Notes: a model not told the origin generated them from the sequence alone. A stretch of DNA of 64,000 bases from UBA8079 sp049601915 (GCA_049601915.1 JBMYRB010000003.1:372001-436000); one strand, 5' to 3'. Positions 43,866-53,251 are shown, counted from the stretch's first letter. Made by a program: numbers and translations.

Positions 43866-44813
43866 CTAAAGTCGTGGCGTATCTTGCACCGGATAGCGCG
43901 TATACTGGCTTACCCAGTCGAAACCGACGTAATCCACATAGGCGTCCATGAGGCGTTTCGTGACTGAACCCGGCACGCTGCCGTCCCCGAAAAGACGTCC
44001 GCTGATGCTGCGGCACGGACAGATGCAGAAGCTTGTAGATGCGATGAAGGCTTCGTCCGCGTTGTAGGCATCGTAGAGATCATAGTCCTTCTCCTCGCAG
44101 GGGATAGCGAGCTTTTCCGCCAACTCCATGACCGTCTGTCGGCTAATGCCGGGCAGCACATATCGTTCCTGCGGCGTGTACAGCGCACCTTCAGAAACAA
44201 AGAAGACGTTGCTGCCCCGACCCTCGGCCACATTGCCGTTATGGTCGAGCATCAGTGCATAGGCCTCCGGGTTCTGCGCCGAGACCTCCTCGTCAGCCAT
44301 GATCAGGTTCAGATAATTGTGTGTCTTCGCGCGCGGGCTCAGCATGTCCGGTGCGGTCCGCCGAACCGAAGATAAGATCATGTCGATGCCGTCGCGATAG
44401 ACCTTGGCCCGGGTGGCTAGCGGCAGTGGCAGACATTCGACGATTACCGTCGGGCCGACATAGTCGGGCCAAGCGGAACGCTCGTTAGGATCGACGATGC
44501 CGCGGGTAATTCGCTGTGATACCCAGAGATCCTCGTCGCCGGCGATGGTCGGCAGGTTTCGACGCACCACCTCCTCTGTCACCGACGCCATCTCAACGAG
44601 CGACAGTCCCGGGTCTATCCCGACATATTTCAGCGACCGGTAGAGCCGCTCCAGATGCTCGCGAAGCTTGAAAATTTCATGCCCGAAGGTCCGGGTCGTG
44701 TCGAACACCGCGTCGCCGTATTTCACACCCCTGTCTCGAAACGGCAGCCGCGCCTCATTCTCAGGTATATATTCGCCGTTCAGGTAGACGGTGCGCTGGT
44801 TCGGTATTGACAC
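43866..44813 (-). CDS. Class IV PLP-dependent aminotransferase (branched-chain/D-amino-acid type)
   Basis: The 315-residue protein has the class IV layout: VYLNGEYIPENEARLPFRDR, GDAVFDTTRTFGHEIF, the PLP-lysine in SPRAKTHNYLNLIMADEEV, EGRGSNVFFVSEG and GISRQTVMELAEKLAIPCEE. The class transfers amino groups from branched-chain or D-amino acids, or takes part in pyruvate-releasing steps. It is divergent from the molybdenum-enzyme gene and converges on the hydrolase genes. Nearby ABC importers could bring in the amine substrate. Confidence 0.92.
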   Translation of the reverse strand: MSIPNQRTVYLNGEYIPENEARLPFRDRGVKYGDAVFDTTRTFGHEIFKLREHLERLYRSLKYVGIDPGLSLVEMASVTEEVVRRNLPTIAGDEDLWVSQRITRGIVDPNERSAWPDYVGPTVIVECLPLPLATRAKVYRDGIDMILSSVRRTAPDMLSPRAKTHNYLNLIMADEEVSAQNPEAYALMLDHNGNVAEGRGSNVFFVSEGALYTPQERYVLPGISRQTVMELAEKLAIPCEEKDYDLYDAYNADEAFIASTSFCICPCRSISGRLFGDGSVPGSVTKRLMDAYVDYVGFDWVSQYTRYPVQDTPRL

Positions 44814-44930
44814 TGGAATTCCCCCTGAAAAAAGCCAAAGTTTGAGTGTAACGCGTCGGATTCAGTGTCGCACACAAACACCATTCGTCCCATAATATCC
44901 CGAATAACAAGTTTCAGGCAGGGGGATGAA

Positions 44931-47270
44931 ATGGCGAAGTATGGTGTTGGGCAACCCGTCCGACGAATAGAGGACCCGCGGCTCCTAACGGGCCGCGGCA
45001 AGTTCAACGATGATCTGCCACGCGACGGCGAGGCAATGAGCTTCGTGCTGCGCTCACCGCATGCCCATGCGGATATCAAGTTCATCGACACCACGGCAGC
45101 GAAGGCCATGCCCGGCATTCTCGACGTTTTCACGGCACAGGACCTCGAAGATGATGGTATCGGCGTCTTCCCTGGACCGCCGCCCTTCTTCGCCGAGCTA
45201 ACCAAACCCGACGGCTCTCCCCTCATCTATCCCCCGCAGCACGCGCTCACGCCGGATCGGGCGCGCTATGTAGGTGACCCAGTCGCATTCGTCGTCGCCG
45301 AAACGCTTGAGCAGGCACGAGATGCCGCCGCAGCGATCGAGATTGACTACGCGCCGCTGGAATCCGTAGTCGAAACTGATCGCGCGATGGACGACGATGC
45401 GGTGCAGCTTTGGGACGACGTGCCGAAGAACTTTCTGTTCCAGGCCCAGATCGGAGATACGGTAGCAACCGACGCGGCTTTCGCCGCGGCCGACCATGTC
45501 GCCAAAGTGCGCCTAGTTAACCAGCGAATCGTCCAGAATTCTATGGAGGTGCGCGGCGCCATCGGTAGTTACGACGCCAACGAAGACCGCTACACCATCT
45601 ACACCTCGAACCAAAACCGACATCTTCTGCGTAGCTGGCTTGCCGGGGCCTTTTTCAAGTGCGAGCCCGAGAAAATCAGGGTCATGGTGGACGATGTCGG
45701 AGGTGGCTTCGGGATGAAAACCCACCCCTATCCCGAGCAGGTGCTTGTCCTAGTCGCCGCAAAACGCCTGGGCCGCACCGTGCGTTGGATCAGCGATCGG
45801 ACCGAGGCGTTCCTGAGTGATCTACACGGCCGCGACCACATTTCCGACTGCGAGTTGGCACTCAACAAGGACGGCAAGTTCCTCGGGGTACGAGTGAAGA
45901 CGGTGGCAAATATCGGTGCCTACTCCTGTTCTGCAGGCGTCTCAGTCCCGACCCAGATCGGCCCAAAGATTCTTACCAGCGTCTACGACGTGCCCATCGC
46001 AGACGTTGAGGTGAAGTGCGTCGTTACCAATACTGCCCCCGTCGGCCCCTATCGCGGCGCCGGAAGACCGGAAGCCATTTACGTAATGGAACGACTGGTG
46101 GATGTGGCGGCCCACGAACTTGCGATCGATCCGATAGAGATCCGCCGCCGTAATCTCATACCGGGCGACGGCTTCCCCTACACGAATGCCGTCGGCACCA
46201 CCTATGATAGCGGCGCGTTCGAGGAGAATATGGACCTTGTCGCGAAACTGGCCGATTGGGATGGCCATGAGAAACGCCGGGCCGACGCACGCAAACTCGG
46301 CAAGCTGAGTGGCATCGCCGTGAGCCAGTATCTCGAGACGACGGCGGGCAACCCTACCGAGACCGCCGAGGTCGAGGTGACGGACGACCAGGTGATCGTT
46401 CGGGTCGGCACCCAGCCCATGGGCCAGGGTCACGACACCTCATTCATGCAGCTTATATCCGAGAAACTCGGCGTCGACTTCGAACGGGTCCTAATCGACA
46501 CGAGCGACAGCGATAACCTGCCGAATGGCGGCGGTAGCCATGGGTCGAGGACCAGTCATATCGGCAGCGTCGCGACTCTAAATTCCAGCGACGAGGTCAT
46601 CGCTAAGGGCACGCTGATCGCTTCGGAGATGCTTGAGACCGCATCGGCGGACATCGAGTTCGCCGACGGTGAGTTTCGAGTTACGGGTACGGACCGTGGG
46701 GTCGACCTTTTCGATGTATCGGCATATGCCCGTACGGCGAACAACCTGCCTGAAGATCTGCAGGGCCCGTTAAGCGGCTCGGATACTCACACAATCGAGA
46801 ATTGGAGCTACCCGAACGGCTGTCACGTCTGTGAACTGGAGATCGACGAAGACACCGGCACCATAAACATCGTGCGCTACTGCGCCATCGATGATGTGGG
46901 GAAAGTGATTAACCCCATGCTCGTCGCCGGCCAGGTGCATGGCGGTGTCGCCCAGGGTGTCGGGCAGGCAATCATGGAAAACACCTTCTACGATCCCGAG
47001 AACGGTCAGATGATCACCAGCTCATTCATGGACTACACGATGCCGCGCGCCGACGACCTACCGATGATCCAGCTCGACACCAACGAGGTGCCCTGCCAGA
47101 CGAATATTCTGGGGGTGAAAGGCGCCGGCGAAGCGGGCGCGTTGGTGGCACCGCCAGTCGTTATCGCCGCGATCGCCAACGCGTTGCGCGATTACGATGT
47201 GTCACATATCGATATGCCGGCGACTCCGGAACGTATCTGGAAAATAATTCGGGGTGGTAAGGCCGCCTGA
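44931..47270 (+). CDS. Xanthine dehydrogenase-family molybdopterin large subunit (CoxL/CutL type), apparently solitary
   Basis: The 779-residue protein starts at 44931 (MAKYGVGQPVRRIEDPRLLT) with GGGGG before it. It contains DVGGGFGMKTHPYPEQVLVL, the active-site loop PVGPYRGAGRPEAIYVMERL of form II CO-dehydrogenase-like enzymes, QPMGQGHDTSFMQLI and the glutamate of KGAGEAGALVAPP. Form II proteins are mostly hydroxylases of unknown substrate, not CO oxidisers. The partner iron-sulfur and FAD subunits, which normally sit next to it, are not in the window. It could use partners from elsewhere or be a relic. Confidence 0.92.
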   Translation: MAKYGVGQPVRRIEDPRLLTGRGKFNDDLPRDGEAMSFVLRSPHAHADIKFIDTTAAKAMPGILDVFTAQDLEDDGIGVFPGPPPFFAELTKPDGSPLIYPPQHALTPDRARYVGDPVAFVVAETLEQARDAAAAIEIDYAPLESVVETDRAMDDDAVQLWDDVPKNFLFQAQIGDTVATDAAFAAADHVAKVRLVNQRIVQNSMEVRGAIGSYDANEDRYTIYTSNQNRHLLRSWLAGAFFKCEPEKIRVMVDDVGGGFGMKTHPYPEQVLVLVAAKRLGRTVRWISDRTEAFLSDLHGRDHISDCELALNKDGKFLGVRVKTVANIGAYSCSAGVSVPTQIGPKILTSVYDVPIADVEVKCVVTNTAPVGPYRGAGRPEAIYVMERLVDVAAHELAIDPIEIRRRNLIPGDGFPYTNAVGTTYDSGAFEENMDLVAKLADWDGHEKRRADARKLGKLSGIAVSQYLETTAGNPTETAEVEVTDDQVIVRVGTQPMGQGHDTSFMQLISEKLGVDFERVLIDTSDSDNLPNGGGSHGSRTSHIGSVATLNSSDEVIAKGTLIASEMLETASADIEFADGEFRVTGTDRGVDLFDVSAYARTANNLPEDLQGPLSGSDTHTIENWSYPNGCHVCELEIDEDTGTINIVRYCAIDDVGKVINPMLVAGQVHGGVAQGVGQAIMENTFYDPENGQMITSSFMDYTMPRADDLPMIQLDTNEVPCQTNILGVKGAGEAGALVAPPVVIAAIANALRDYDVSHIDMPATPERIWKIIRGGKAA

Positions 47271-47301
47271 ATCAACCCGTAGCCGGTTGGGTCGAACCCG
47301 T

Positions 47302-48030
47302 CTACGCGCCGAGATAGTAGCTTTTTATCATATCATTTTCGCGCAGATCGGCGGCATCCTTGCTGGCGAATGCTATTTCCCCGTGCACGATAATGTAGCC
47401 CTTGGTCGCTATTTTGATCGCTTGGTTAAAGTTTTGTTCGGCCATCAATATTGTTAACCCACGGCTGTCGCTAAGTTCGCCGATCTTTTCGATCATTTGC
47501 GAAACCAAGATCGGCGCTAATCCGACAGACGGTTCATCAATCAACAATAGCTTAGGGTCACTCATTAAAGCTCGTGCTACAGCAAGCATTTGTTGTTCGC
47601 CACCACTCATACTTCCTGCCTGCTGAGTCTTACGTTCAGCAAGACGCGGGAAAAGAGTGAAACAAAAATCCAGGTTACTTTCGATACTACCGCGGGCTTC
47701 TTTACGGTACGCGCCCAGCGTGAGGTTTTCTTCAACAGTAAGCAGCGGGAAAAGACGTCGGCCTTCGGGTACTAGCGCAACGCCGTGTTCAACAATTTCT
47801 TTGGGACTGCAACGCGTTAGATCAATCTCGGCTTCACCGTCCCGTAATATAATGCTTCCAGACGTCGGTTTAATTAAACCGATTATTGAGCGCATCAGAG
47901 TACTTTTTCCGTTCCCATTGGTGCCGAGCAATGCGACCGTCTGTCTATCACCAACATCAATACAGACATCGTGCAACACACTAACATTGCCGTATCCGGC
48001 GACAAGATCCTTAATGACGAGCTCGACCAT
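47302..48030 (-). CDS. livF: Branched-chain amino acid-type ABC importer ATPase (LivF family)
   Basis: The 242-residue ATPase has Walker A LGTNGNGKSTLM, the signature SMSGGEQQMLAVARAL and Walker B LLLIDEPSVGLAP, the LivF pattern. It is the last gene of a leftward operon (binding protein, LivH, LivM, LivG, LivF). It follows LivG by two bases. Codons are AT-rich. The importer family takes up branched-chain amino acids, urea, amides or aromatic acids, so the ligand cannot be told. Confidence 0.94.
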   Translation of the reverse strand: MVELVIKDLVAGYGNVSVLHDVCIDVGDRQTVALLGTNGNGKSTLMRSIIGLIKPTSGSIILRDGEAEIDLTRCSPKEIVEHGVALVPEGRRLFPLLTVEENLTLGAYRKEARGSIESNLDFCFTLFPRLAERKTQQAGSMSGGEQQMLAVARALMSDPKLLLIDEPSVGLAPILVSQMIEKIGELSDSRGLTILMAEQNFNQAIKIATKGYIIVHGEIAFASKDAADLRENDMIKSYYLGA

Positions 48031-48032
48031 TA

Positions 48033-48758
48033 TCAGACCCCCAAATAGGCTCTTTCAACGCCTTTATCTTTCACAATTTCTTCGGGCACACCTTCGGCAA
48101 TCAATTCGCCAGCATCAAGACAAATAACTCGATGAGAAAATTGCATGACCGCCCGCATAATGTGTTCGATCATGATGATGGTCATACCTTGCTCATTAAA
48201 CTTGATAAGTATGTCGAGCACTTCGTCAACTTCATTACCAGTTAAACCAGCCATGGCCTCATCGGATATGAGTAACTTCGGTTTTGCGGCAATAGCCCGA
48301 GCCAATTCCAGCTTTCGGAGCTCGATCTGAGTTAATCCCGATGTCTCTTGAATCGCCTTCTCCGCCATGCCCATTGTCTCGAGAATGGACATCGCCTCGT
48401 CTGTAATCTCCGACTGAGATGCGCCTGTCTTGCTAACGAACTCCACTGGGATCTTTAAATTATCTATCACCGTCATAGTGTGGAACGGTCGTGGTATTTG
48501 AAAGGTGCGCGTAATCCCAGCCGCGGTTCGCTTGTGAGCGGGCAACCCATCAAGTTGAGTTCCGTCAAAGGTAATCTTACCGCCATCATTCTGTAATAGG
48601 CCGGAAATGCAATTTATAAGCGTAGTCTTCCCCGACCCGTTCGGGCCTATCAGGCCAAAACGTTCTCCGGAACGAACCTCCGCGGAGACGTTCGACAAAG
48701 CTGTGAAACCGCCAAAGGTTTTGGTTACGGCATTAATCTCGAGAAGAGTTTCAGACAT
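48033..48758 (-). CDS. livG: Branched-chain amino acid-type ABC importer ATPase (LivG family)
   Basis: The 241-residue ATPase has Walker A IGPNGSGKTTLINCISG and Walker B KLLISDEAMAGL. Its signature differs from the standard LivG LSYGQ: it reads GLTQIELRKLELARA. I believe related importers of some proteobacteria show similar degenerate signatures, so this may be a subfamily trait and not a broken gene. It lies 12 bp after LivM and 2 bp before LivF. The region reads about 42% G+C in bases 48121-48180. Confidence 0.92.
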   Translation of the reverse strand: MSETLLEINAVTKTFGGFTALSNVSAEVRSGERFGLIGPNGSGKTTLINCISGLLQNDGGKITFDGTQLDGLPAHKRTAAGITRTFQIPRPFHTMTVIDNLKIPVEFVSKTGASQSEITDEAMSILETMGMAEKAIQETSGLTQIELRKLELARAIAAKPKLLISDEAMAGLTGNEVDEVLDILIKFNEQGMTIIMIEHIMRAVMQFSHRVICLDAGELIAEGVPEEIVKDKGVERAYLGV

Positions 48759-48770
48759 GGACCGTTAACC

Positions 48771-49745
48771 CTATTTGTTCTTCTTCATGAACCAGCCGAC
48801 AATACCGTGGGGAGCTAGTATTACGAACAAGACGAGTAGCACTCCCAATATCAGCAAGTTCAATTCAGACGAAATTGTAACAATGGCAATCTGCTGAACC
48901 GTACCAAGCAAAACGGCACCGACGACGGGCCCGAGCCAAGTGAAAGTCCCACCGATCATCGGCATCGCCAAAGAATTAACCGCAAATTCCAGGTTAAAGG
49001 CTGTTGGTGGATCCACGAAAGTTAGGTAACTGGGAAACACCCCGCCCGCAGCGCCCATAAGAGCCCCGCTGAGCGTCGTTGCAACTAATTTCAAGCGAAG
49101 TGTCGGCACTCCCATACACTCAGCTGCTTCCTCATTATCCTTGATAGCATTCAAGCCGCGACCAAGTTTTCCCTTCTCGATAGTTCTAGCGATCCAAACA
49201 CTCAGGATGGCCATAAACGCCATAATGAAGAAGAGAAACTCTTTACTATTACCGAATATACCATCGCCCTTGCGGTCAACAATCAACACCCCGAGAAGCT
49301 CCGGTTTCCGTGGGGGAAGAATAGATATCCCAGCAGCGCCGCCCACAAAATCCCAGTTATTTACTATTGTTTCCAGAACGATAGCTAACGCAAGTGTAGC
49401 AATTGCGAAGTACACGCCCTTAAGACGAAGTGTAAAGTATCCTATAAACAGGCCCAACAACCCGGCACAAAACGCTGCTGCGATGATCTGCCAGAAGATT
49501 GAGGCATCTGTCCACTCAATCAAGGCGATCGCAATGTAGGAACCAACGCCGAGGAAACCCGCGGTACCGAAATTAATGTAGCCGCCATATCCACCAAGAA
49601 TATTCCAGGCCGTGGCGATCATCACATACTGAAGTATCGCGAAGCCAGCAAAGTAGTAAAAGCGATTGAAATCAATTTGCGTTGCAAGAAACGCTAGGAT
49701 CAAAATTAAAATACATCCGATTTCAAATTTGTAACGGCTAACCAT
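48771..49745 (-). CDS. livM: Branched-chain amino acid-type ABC importer permease (LivM family)
   Basis: The 324-residue membrane protein has about nine hydrophobic segments and LivM stretches such as YVMIATAWNILGGYGGYINF, GTAGFLGVGSYIAI and the cytoplasmic loop GRGLNAIKDNEEAAECMGV. Its start overlaps the LivH stop by one base (TAATG), so translation is coupled. With LivH it forms the transmembrane pore of the importer. Confidence 0.93.
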   Translation of the reverse strand: MVSRYKFEIGCILILILAFLATQIDFNRFYYFAGFAILQYVMIATAWNILGGYGGYINFGTAGFLGVGSYIAIALIEWTDASIFWQIIAAAFCAGLLGLFIGYFTLRLKGVYFAIATLALAIVLETIVNNWDFVGGAAGISILPPRKPELLGVLIVDRKGDGIFGNSKEFLFFIMAFMAILSVWIARTIEKGKLGRGLNAIKDNEEAAECMGVPTLRLKLVATTLSGALMGAAGGVFPSYLTFVDPPTAFNLEFAVNSLAMPMIGGTFTWLGPVVGAVLLGTVQQIAIVTISSELNLLILGVLLVLFVILAPHGIVGWFMKKNK

Positions 49746-50641
49746 TAGCGCGTGTCCCCTACACCGAGCAATCCGGTTGGCTTAAAGGCCAATACGCCCA
49801 AAAGGATCCCAAATGAAACCGCGGGCGCCCATGACGGCCCAAAAAACGTTGAAACTAAACTCTCAGCGATACCCAAGATCATGGCGGCAATCAAAGTCCC
49901 ACTAATTGATCCAAGGCCACCTAAGACGACAATAGCAAACACATTACCGATGAAGAGTCGTCCGACCGCAGGTTCAATCGGGATCACAATGATCATTAAA
50001 GCGCCTGCGAGCCCGCAGGTAGCCAAACCGATCGCAAACGCAATACGTTTGATTGTGACCGGGTCAACTCCCATTAAAGAGAGCGCCATCATATCTTGAT
50101 GAACAGCGCGGGTCGCTCGCCCAAAAAATGAGCGGTCCAAGAACAACTGCAGGCCCAAAGTCATTATCGCTGCAACGATAAACGCAACGAGCAGTCGGTA
50201 GGGGATCGAAATATCAACTGCACCCATGACTAAGCCCATGGATTGACCAATATACGGCGCATTGACGAGGCGATGATCAACCCCAAATACCATGATCAAA
50301 ATCACTTCGGTGATAAAGAGAAGGCCGAAGAAGAAAGCTAGGCCTCGCAATGCTTCAGCGCTGTTCTTCTCAAAAAATTGGTAGTAGGCCGTATAGATCA
50401 TCCAGCCGATGACAAAGAATATTGGCGTGATAATGATGCCCGCCAAAATTGGGTCGAGACCCAAAAGATCATTCAATATAAATGTACAGAAAGCGGCTGC
50501 AACTATAAGTGTCGGGTGGGCGAGGTTAACCGTGTCCAACAAACCAAAACAGATTGAGAGACCGATTGACAGGGCGGCAAAAAAACCCCCAAGCAGAATA
50601 CCAGCTATCAGCGCATTTATGAGAAGTTCAAGGAATTCCAC
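49745..50641 (-). CDS. livH: Branched-chain amino acid-type ABC importer permease (LivH family)
   Basis: The 298-residue membrane protein has the LivH start (LLINALIAGILLGGFFAALS, then FGLLDTVNLAHPTLIVAAAF) and the coupling loop TRAVHQDMMALSLMGVDPVT. It overlaps LivM by one base. The binding-protein gene lies about 98 bp upstream, with a strong hairpin between. The operon order is binding protein, H, M, G, F. G+C is lower than in the surrounding catabolic genes. Confidence 0.93.
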   Translation of the reverse strand: MEFLELLINALIAGILLGGFFAALSIGLSICFGLLDTVNLAHPTLIVAAAFCTFILNDLLGLDPILAGIIITPIFFVIGWMIYTAYYQFFEKNSAEALRGLAFFFGLLFITEVILIMVFGVDHRLVNAPYIGQSMGLVMGAVDISIPYRLLVAFIVAAIMTLGLQLFLDRSFFGRATRAVHQDMMALSLMGVDPVTIKRIAFAIGLATCGLAGALMIIVIPIEPAVGRLFIGNVFAIVVLGGLGSISGTLIAAMILGIAESLVSTFFGPSWAPAVSFGILLGVLAFKPTGLLGVGDTR

Positions 50642-50680
50642 GACACCTCACTTATGAACAAATTCGTTCATTAAGAAGAT

Positions 50681-50716
50681 CGGAGAACGGTCGCAATGAC
50701 GCGCAACCGTTCTCCG
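50681..50716 (-). terminator. Hairpin between the Liv-type binding-protein gene and livH
   Basis: CGGAGAACGGT (50681-50691) pairs exactly with ACCGTTCTCCG (50706-50716) across a 14-base loop with some internal pairing. It lies 24 bases past the binding-protein stop. There is only a weak T tract on the minus strand, so I read it as an attenuator or mRNA-stabilising hairpin that lets binding protein outnumber permease. Confidence 0.65.
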
Positions 50717-50739
50717 TAATATTCGACCCAACAAATTAA

Positions 50740-52017
50740 TCAGCGAAGCGCGTTAAACGCCTTCACATCACCGGTCTTAATGTCATCTGGCAACATGATC
50801 TTCCGAACGCCGGGCTTTGTGAACTGATCAAGGTCATTATTTTTAATTCCCTGATACTGCACAACGATTGTCCGACTTTCGGTCCATTCACCGTTATCCC
50901 CAAACTCAACGTCACCAACGACCGTGGTGAACTTTGTTTTGTGGATATACTCAGCGATAGCATCATGATCGATTTTGCCTACGGCATTAACCGCTTGACC
51001 AAGAATATCAACATAGGCGTAAGCCCAAGGCACGAGGTAGTAACCTAATGCGTCAGTCTTCAAGCCCTCCGTCTTTACCTTGTCCTGGTAACGCTTGATC
51101 AGCTCGGTAGATCCGGGATAAATCGCCATTGTTGGCTCTGGAACATAGAAATCATAGTTCAGGATACCGTTTAGGTTTGGACCCAAACCAGCCATAAGGC
51201 CCGCAAACTGTAACCCGACCATGCCGCCGCCTATCGCCTTCGCATCTGACCCTACTTCAGCGAGCGCACGAACGATTCCGGCAGAGCCGTTCGGATAGGA
51301 TGCGATATAAAAGATATCCGGCTTTTTGGCGTTCACAGCCCTGACAATGGGCGTGAAGTCAGCAGTCTTTGGCGGATAATTCTTATTGTAGACAATTTCT
51401 AGCCCCATCCGCTTCGCGTTTGTTACCGCACCCTCTTTTAAATTACGGGCAAACTCTGCGTCGGCAGCAACCAAAGCGATCGTTTTCGGCTTAAAGGCTT
51501 CAATTGCCTTAAACCAATTCGACGAAAATCCAACAGCTGGGTCTGGGCCGGCCGGCAAGATTTGGAAGTACTTTTCATATTTCCATTTCTTGTTGTTGTT
51601 CATGCCAAACAGGCCCATGAAAACAACGTCACGATCAATTGCGACCGGCATAGCTGGCGCAATTAGGTTCGTTCCGTACCCACTAACGATAAAATCTACT
51701 TTGTCTACATCCAGAAGCTTGGCATAGATCCCAGGAACATTTTTGGGGTTGGTCTGATCGTCATAAAACACCAACTCAACTTGACGACCAAGCATGCCGC
51801 CTTTGGCGTTTATATCGTCACGCCAAATTTTCATTGCCTCAAGCGCCTGCTTTCCGCCACCCGCCAAGGCCCCGGTCAAAGCCATACTGAAACCGACCTT
51901 TATCGGCCCCTTTTGCGCTTGTGCGGTAGTCGAGAACGCACCCGACAGAACTATCGATGACGCGAATAGCCCAGCGAGCAAAAACAAGCGCGTCCTTTTT
52001 GAGAGAACTCGAATCAT
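50740..52017 (-). CDS. Branched-chain amino acid-type ABC importer substrate-binding protein (LivJ/AmiC-like)
   Basis: The 425-residue protein starts at 52017 (MIRVLSKRTRLFLLAGLFAS) with a strong GGGAGGTG site; an earlier in-frame ATG is unlikely. It has a Sec signal ending at AQAQKGP, then the family-6 binding fold: IKVGFSMALTGALAGGGKQA, YDDQTNPKNVPGIYAKLLDV and KPKTIALVAADAEFARNL. It captures an amino acid, amide or aromatic acid in the periplasm for LivHMGF. The gene is AT-rich like the rest of the operon. Confidence 0.92.
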   Translation of the reverse strand: MIRVLSKRTRLFLLAGLFASSIVLSGAFSTTAQAQKGPIKVGFSMALTGALAGGGKQALEAMKIWRDDINAKGGMLGRQVELVFYDDQTNPKNVPGIYAKLLDVDKVDFIVSGYGTNLIAPAMPVAIDRDVVFMGLFGMNNNKKWKYEKYFQILPAGPDPAVGFSSNWFKAIEAFKPKTIALVAADAEFARNLKEGAVTNAKRMGLEIVYNKNYPPKTADFTPIVRAVNAKKPDIFYIASYPNGSAGIVRALAEVGSDAKAIGGGMVGLQFAGLMAGLGPNLNGILNYDFYVPEPTMAIYPGSTELIKRYQDKVKTEGLKTDALGYYLVPWAYAYVDILGQAVNAVGKIDHDAIAEYIHKTKFTTVVGDVEFGDNGEWTESRTIVVQYQGIKNNDLDQFTKPGVRKIMLPDDIKTGDVKAFNALR

Positions 52018-52364
52018 TTTCACCTCCCTATTAATTATTCCCCAAGCAACTTGAACTAATTGAGCAAGCACGGCCTAGGATACAGCATTTGGGCTATGTT
52101 CTGATTTTTAATATTCATGGCAACCCAAGTTACGTGTTGGTCACCAGAACTTGCATTGATTTGATAGCCCCTCGCAAGTTCACTTACTCCCGATGTTGAT
52201 AGCCTATCAGCCGTCACGACAAAGCTGAAGTCATATTTGACTAGCACCGTGCCTGCACTTTTCAGGATAACTCCACTTTCCATTTGAAATAGTTGCGCCC
52301 GATGACAACGCCCCATAGCTTGACGCCAGTCAAAATGGCAGGCGCCAATCAGAGGGAGCGAGTA
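52018..52364. promoter_or_regulatory. Divergent intergenic region between the Liv-type operon and an SDR gene
   Basis: This stretch of about 350 bases holds no convincing gene. It must contain the promoter of the leftward importer operon and probably that of the SDR gene. The half near the importer is AT-rich and the half near the SDR is GC-rich, so the edge of the AT-rich tract falls here (near 52260). I see no clear palindrome or terminator. Confidence 0.4.
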
Positions 52365-53231
52365 ATGGCGGAGTACAATTTGGACGGCCGGGTGGTGATT
52401 ATGACAGGTGCTGGACGTGGCCTCGGCCGTGCCATGACTGAGGCTCTCACCGAGGCGGGCGCCAGCGTGCTGGCCGCAGCTCATATCGATGATGACTTCC
52501 TCGACCTTCAGGCGGCCTGTGCGGAAAACTGTGGACCATTGCATTGCGTCACAGCCGATATCCGAAAACCCGAAGACTGCGATCACATCGTCGCGGAGGC
52601 CGTGTCGGAGTTCGGAGCCATCCATGGCCTGGTCAACAATGCGGGCCTGACCTTCACCTACATCTGGCCTGACGGCCACAAGACCCCGGAATGGCAGGCG
52701 ACTGGCGAGATGCCAAAGTTCTGGGAAGCTACGGACGAAATCATCCAGAACGTGGTGGACACAAATTTTGTCGGCGGTGACCAGCTCGCGCGGCGGGTCG
52801 CCCCATTGATGATCGAACAGGGTTGGGGACGGATCATCAACGTCACGACCATGTACCGCACAATGACCAAACAGGGCTCGTCTCCCTATGGACCCTCGAA
52901 GGCCGCACTCGAATGCGCGACGGAAATCTGGAACAAGGATCTTGAGGGCACGGGCGTAACCGTCAACATCCTCAACCCCGGCGCCGGCGCGGCCACGCCG
53001 GGCATGTCCGACGAAATGAAGGCACGCGATACTACGCTGGAGAATCCGGTCCTGATCGAGGCGGATCTGATGAAGGCGCCGGTAGTCTGGCTTATGTCCG
53101 AGGCCACGAACGAGATCACCGGCATGCGATATGACGCAAAACCATGGGATCCGTCCCAGCCGGCCGCGGCAGAAGCCGAGCGGATCGGTGCGCAAGCCGG
53201 TGTCCTCCTCTACTCCATGCCCGATTACTAG
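52365..53231 (+). CDS. Short-chain dehydrogenase/reductase (SDR) with Thr at the catalytic Ser position
   Basis: The 288-residue SDR starts at 52365 with GGGAG upstream. It has IMTGAGRGLGRAMTEALTEA, NNAGLTFTYIWPDGHKTPE (an insertion after NNAG that many SDRs lack) and the catalytic stretch VTTMYRTMTKQGSSPYGPSK. Counting 13 residues back from the active Tyr gives Thr where Ser is usual. The MFS gene follows 20 bp after the stop. It may oxidise a compound imported by that transporter. Confidence 0.88.
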   Translation: MAEYNLDGRVVIMTGAGRGLGRAMTEALTEAGASVLAAAHIDDDFLDLQAACAENCGPLHCVTADIRKPEDCDHIVAEAVSEFGAIHGLVNNAGLTFTYIWPDGHKTPEWQATGEMPKFWEATDEIIQNVVDTNFVGGDQLARRVAPLMIEQGWGRIINVTTMYRTMTKQGSSPYGPSKAALECATEIWNKDLEGTGVTVNILNPGAGAATPGMSDEMKARDTTLENPVLIEADLMKAPVVWLMSEATNEITGMRYDAKPWDPSQPAAAEAERIGAQAGVLLYSMPDY

Positions 53232-53251
53232 GGCGGGCGAACAACCACCCC

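Noticed and set aside
52056..53195. 379-residue leftward open frame opposite the SDR at 52365
   Set aside because: It is the antisense shadow of a clear SDR; no domain is visible.
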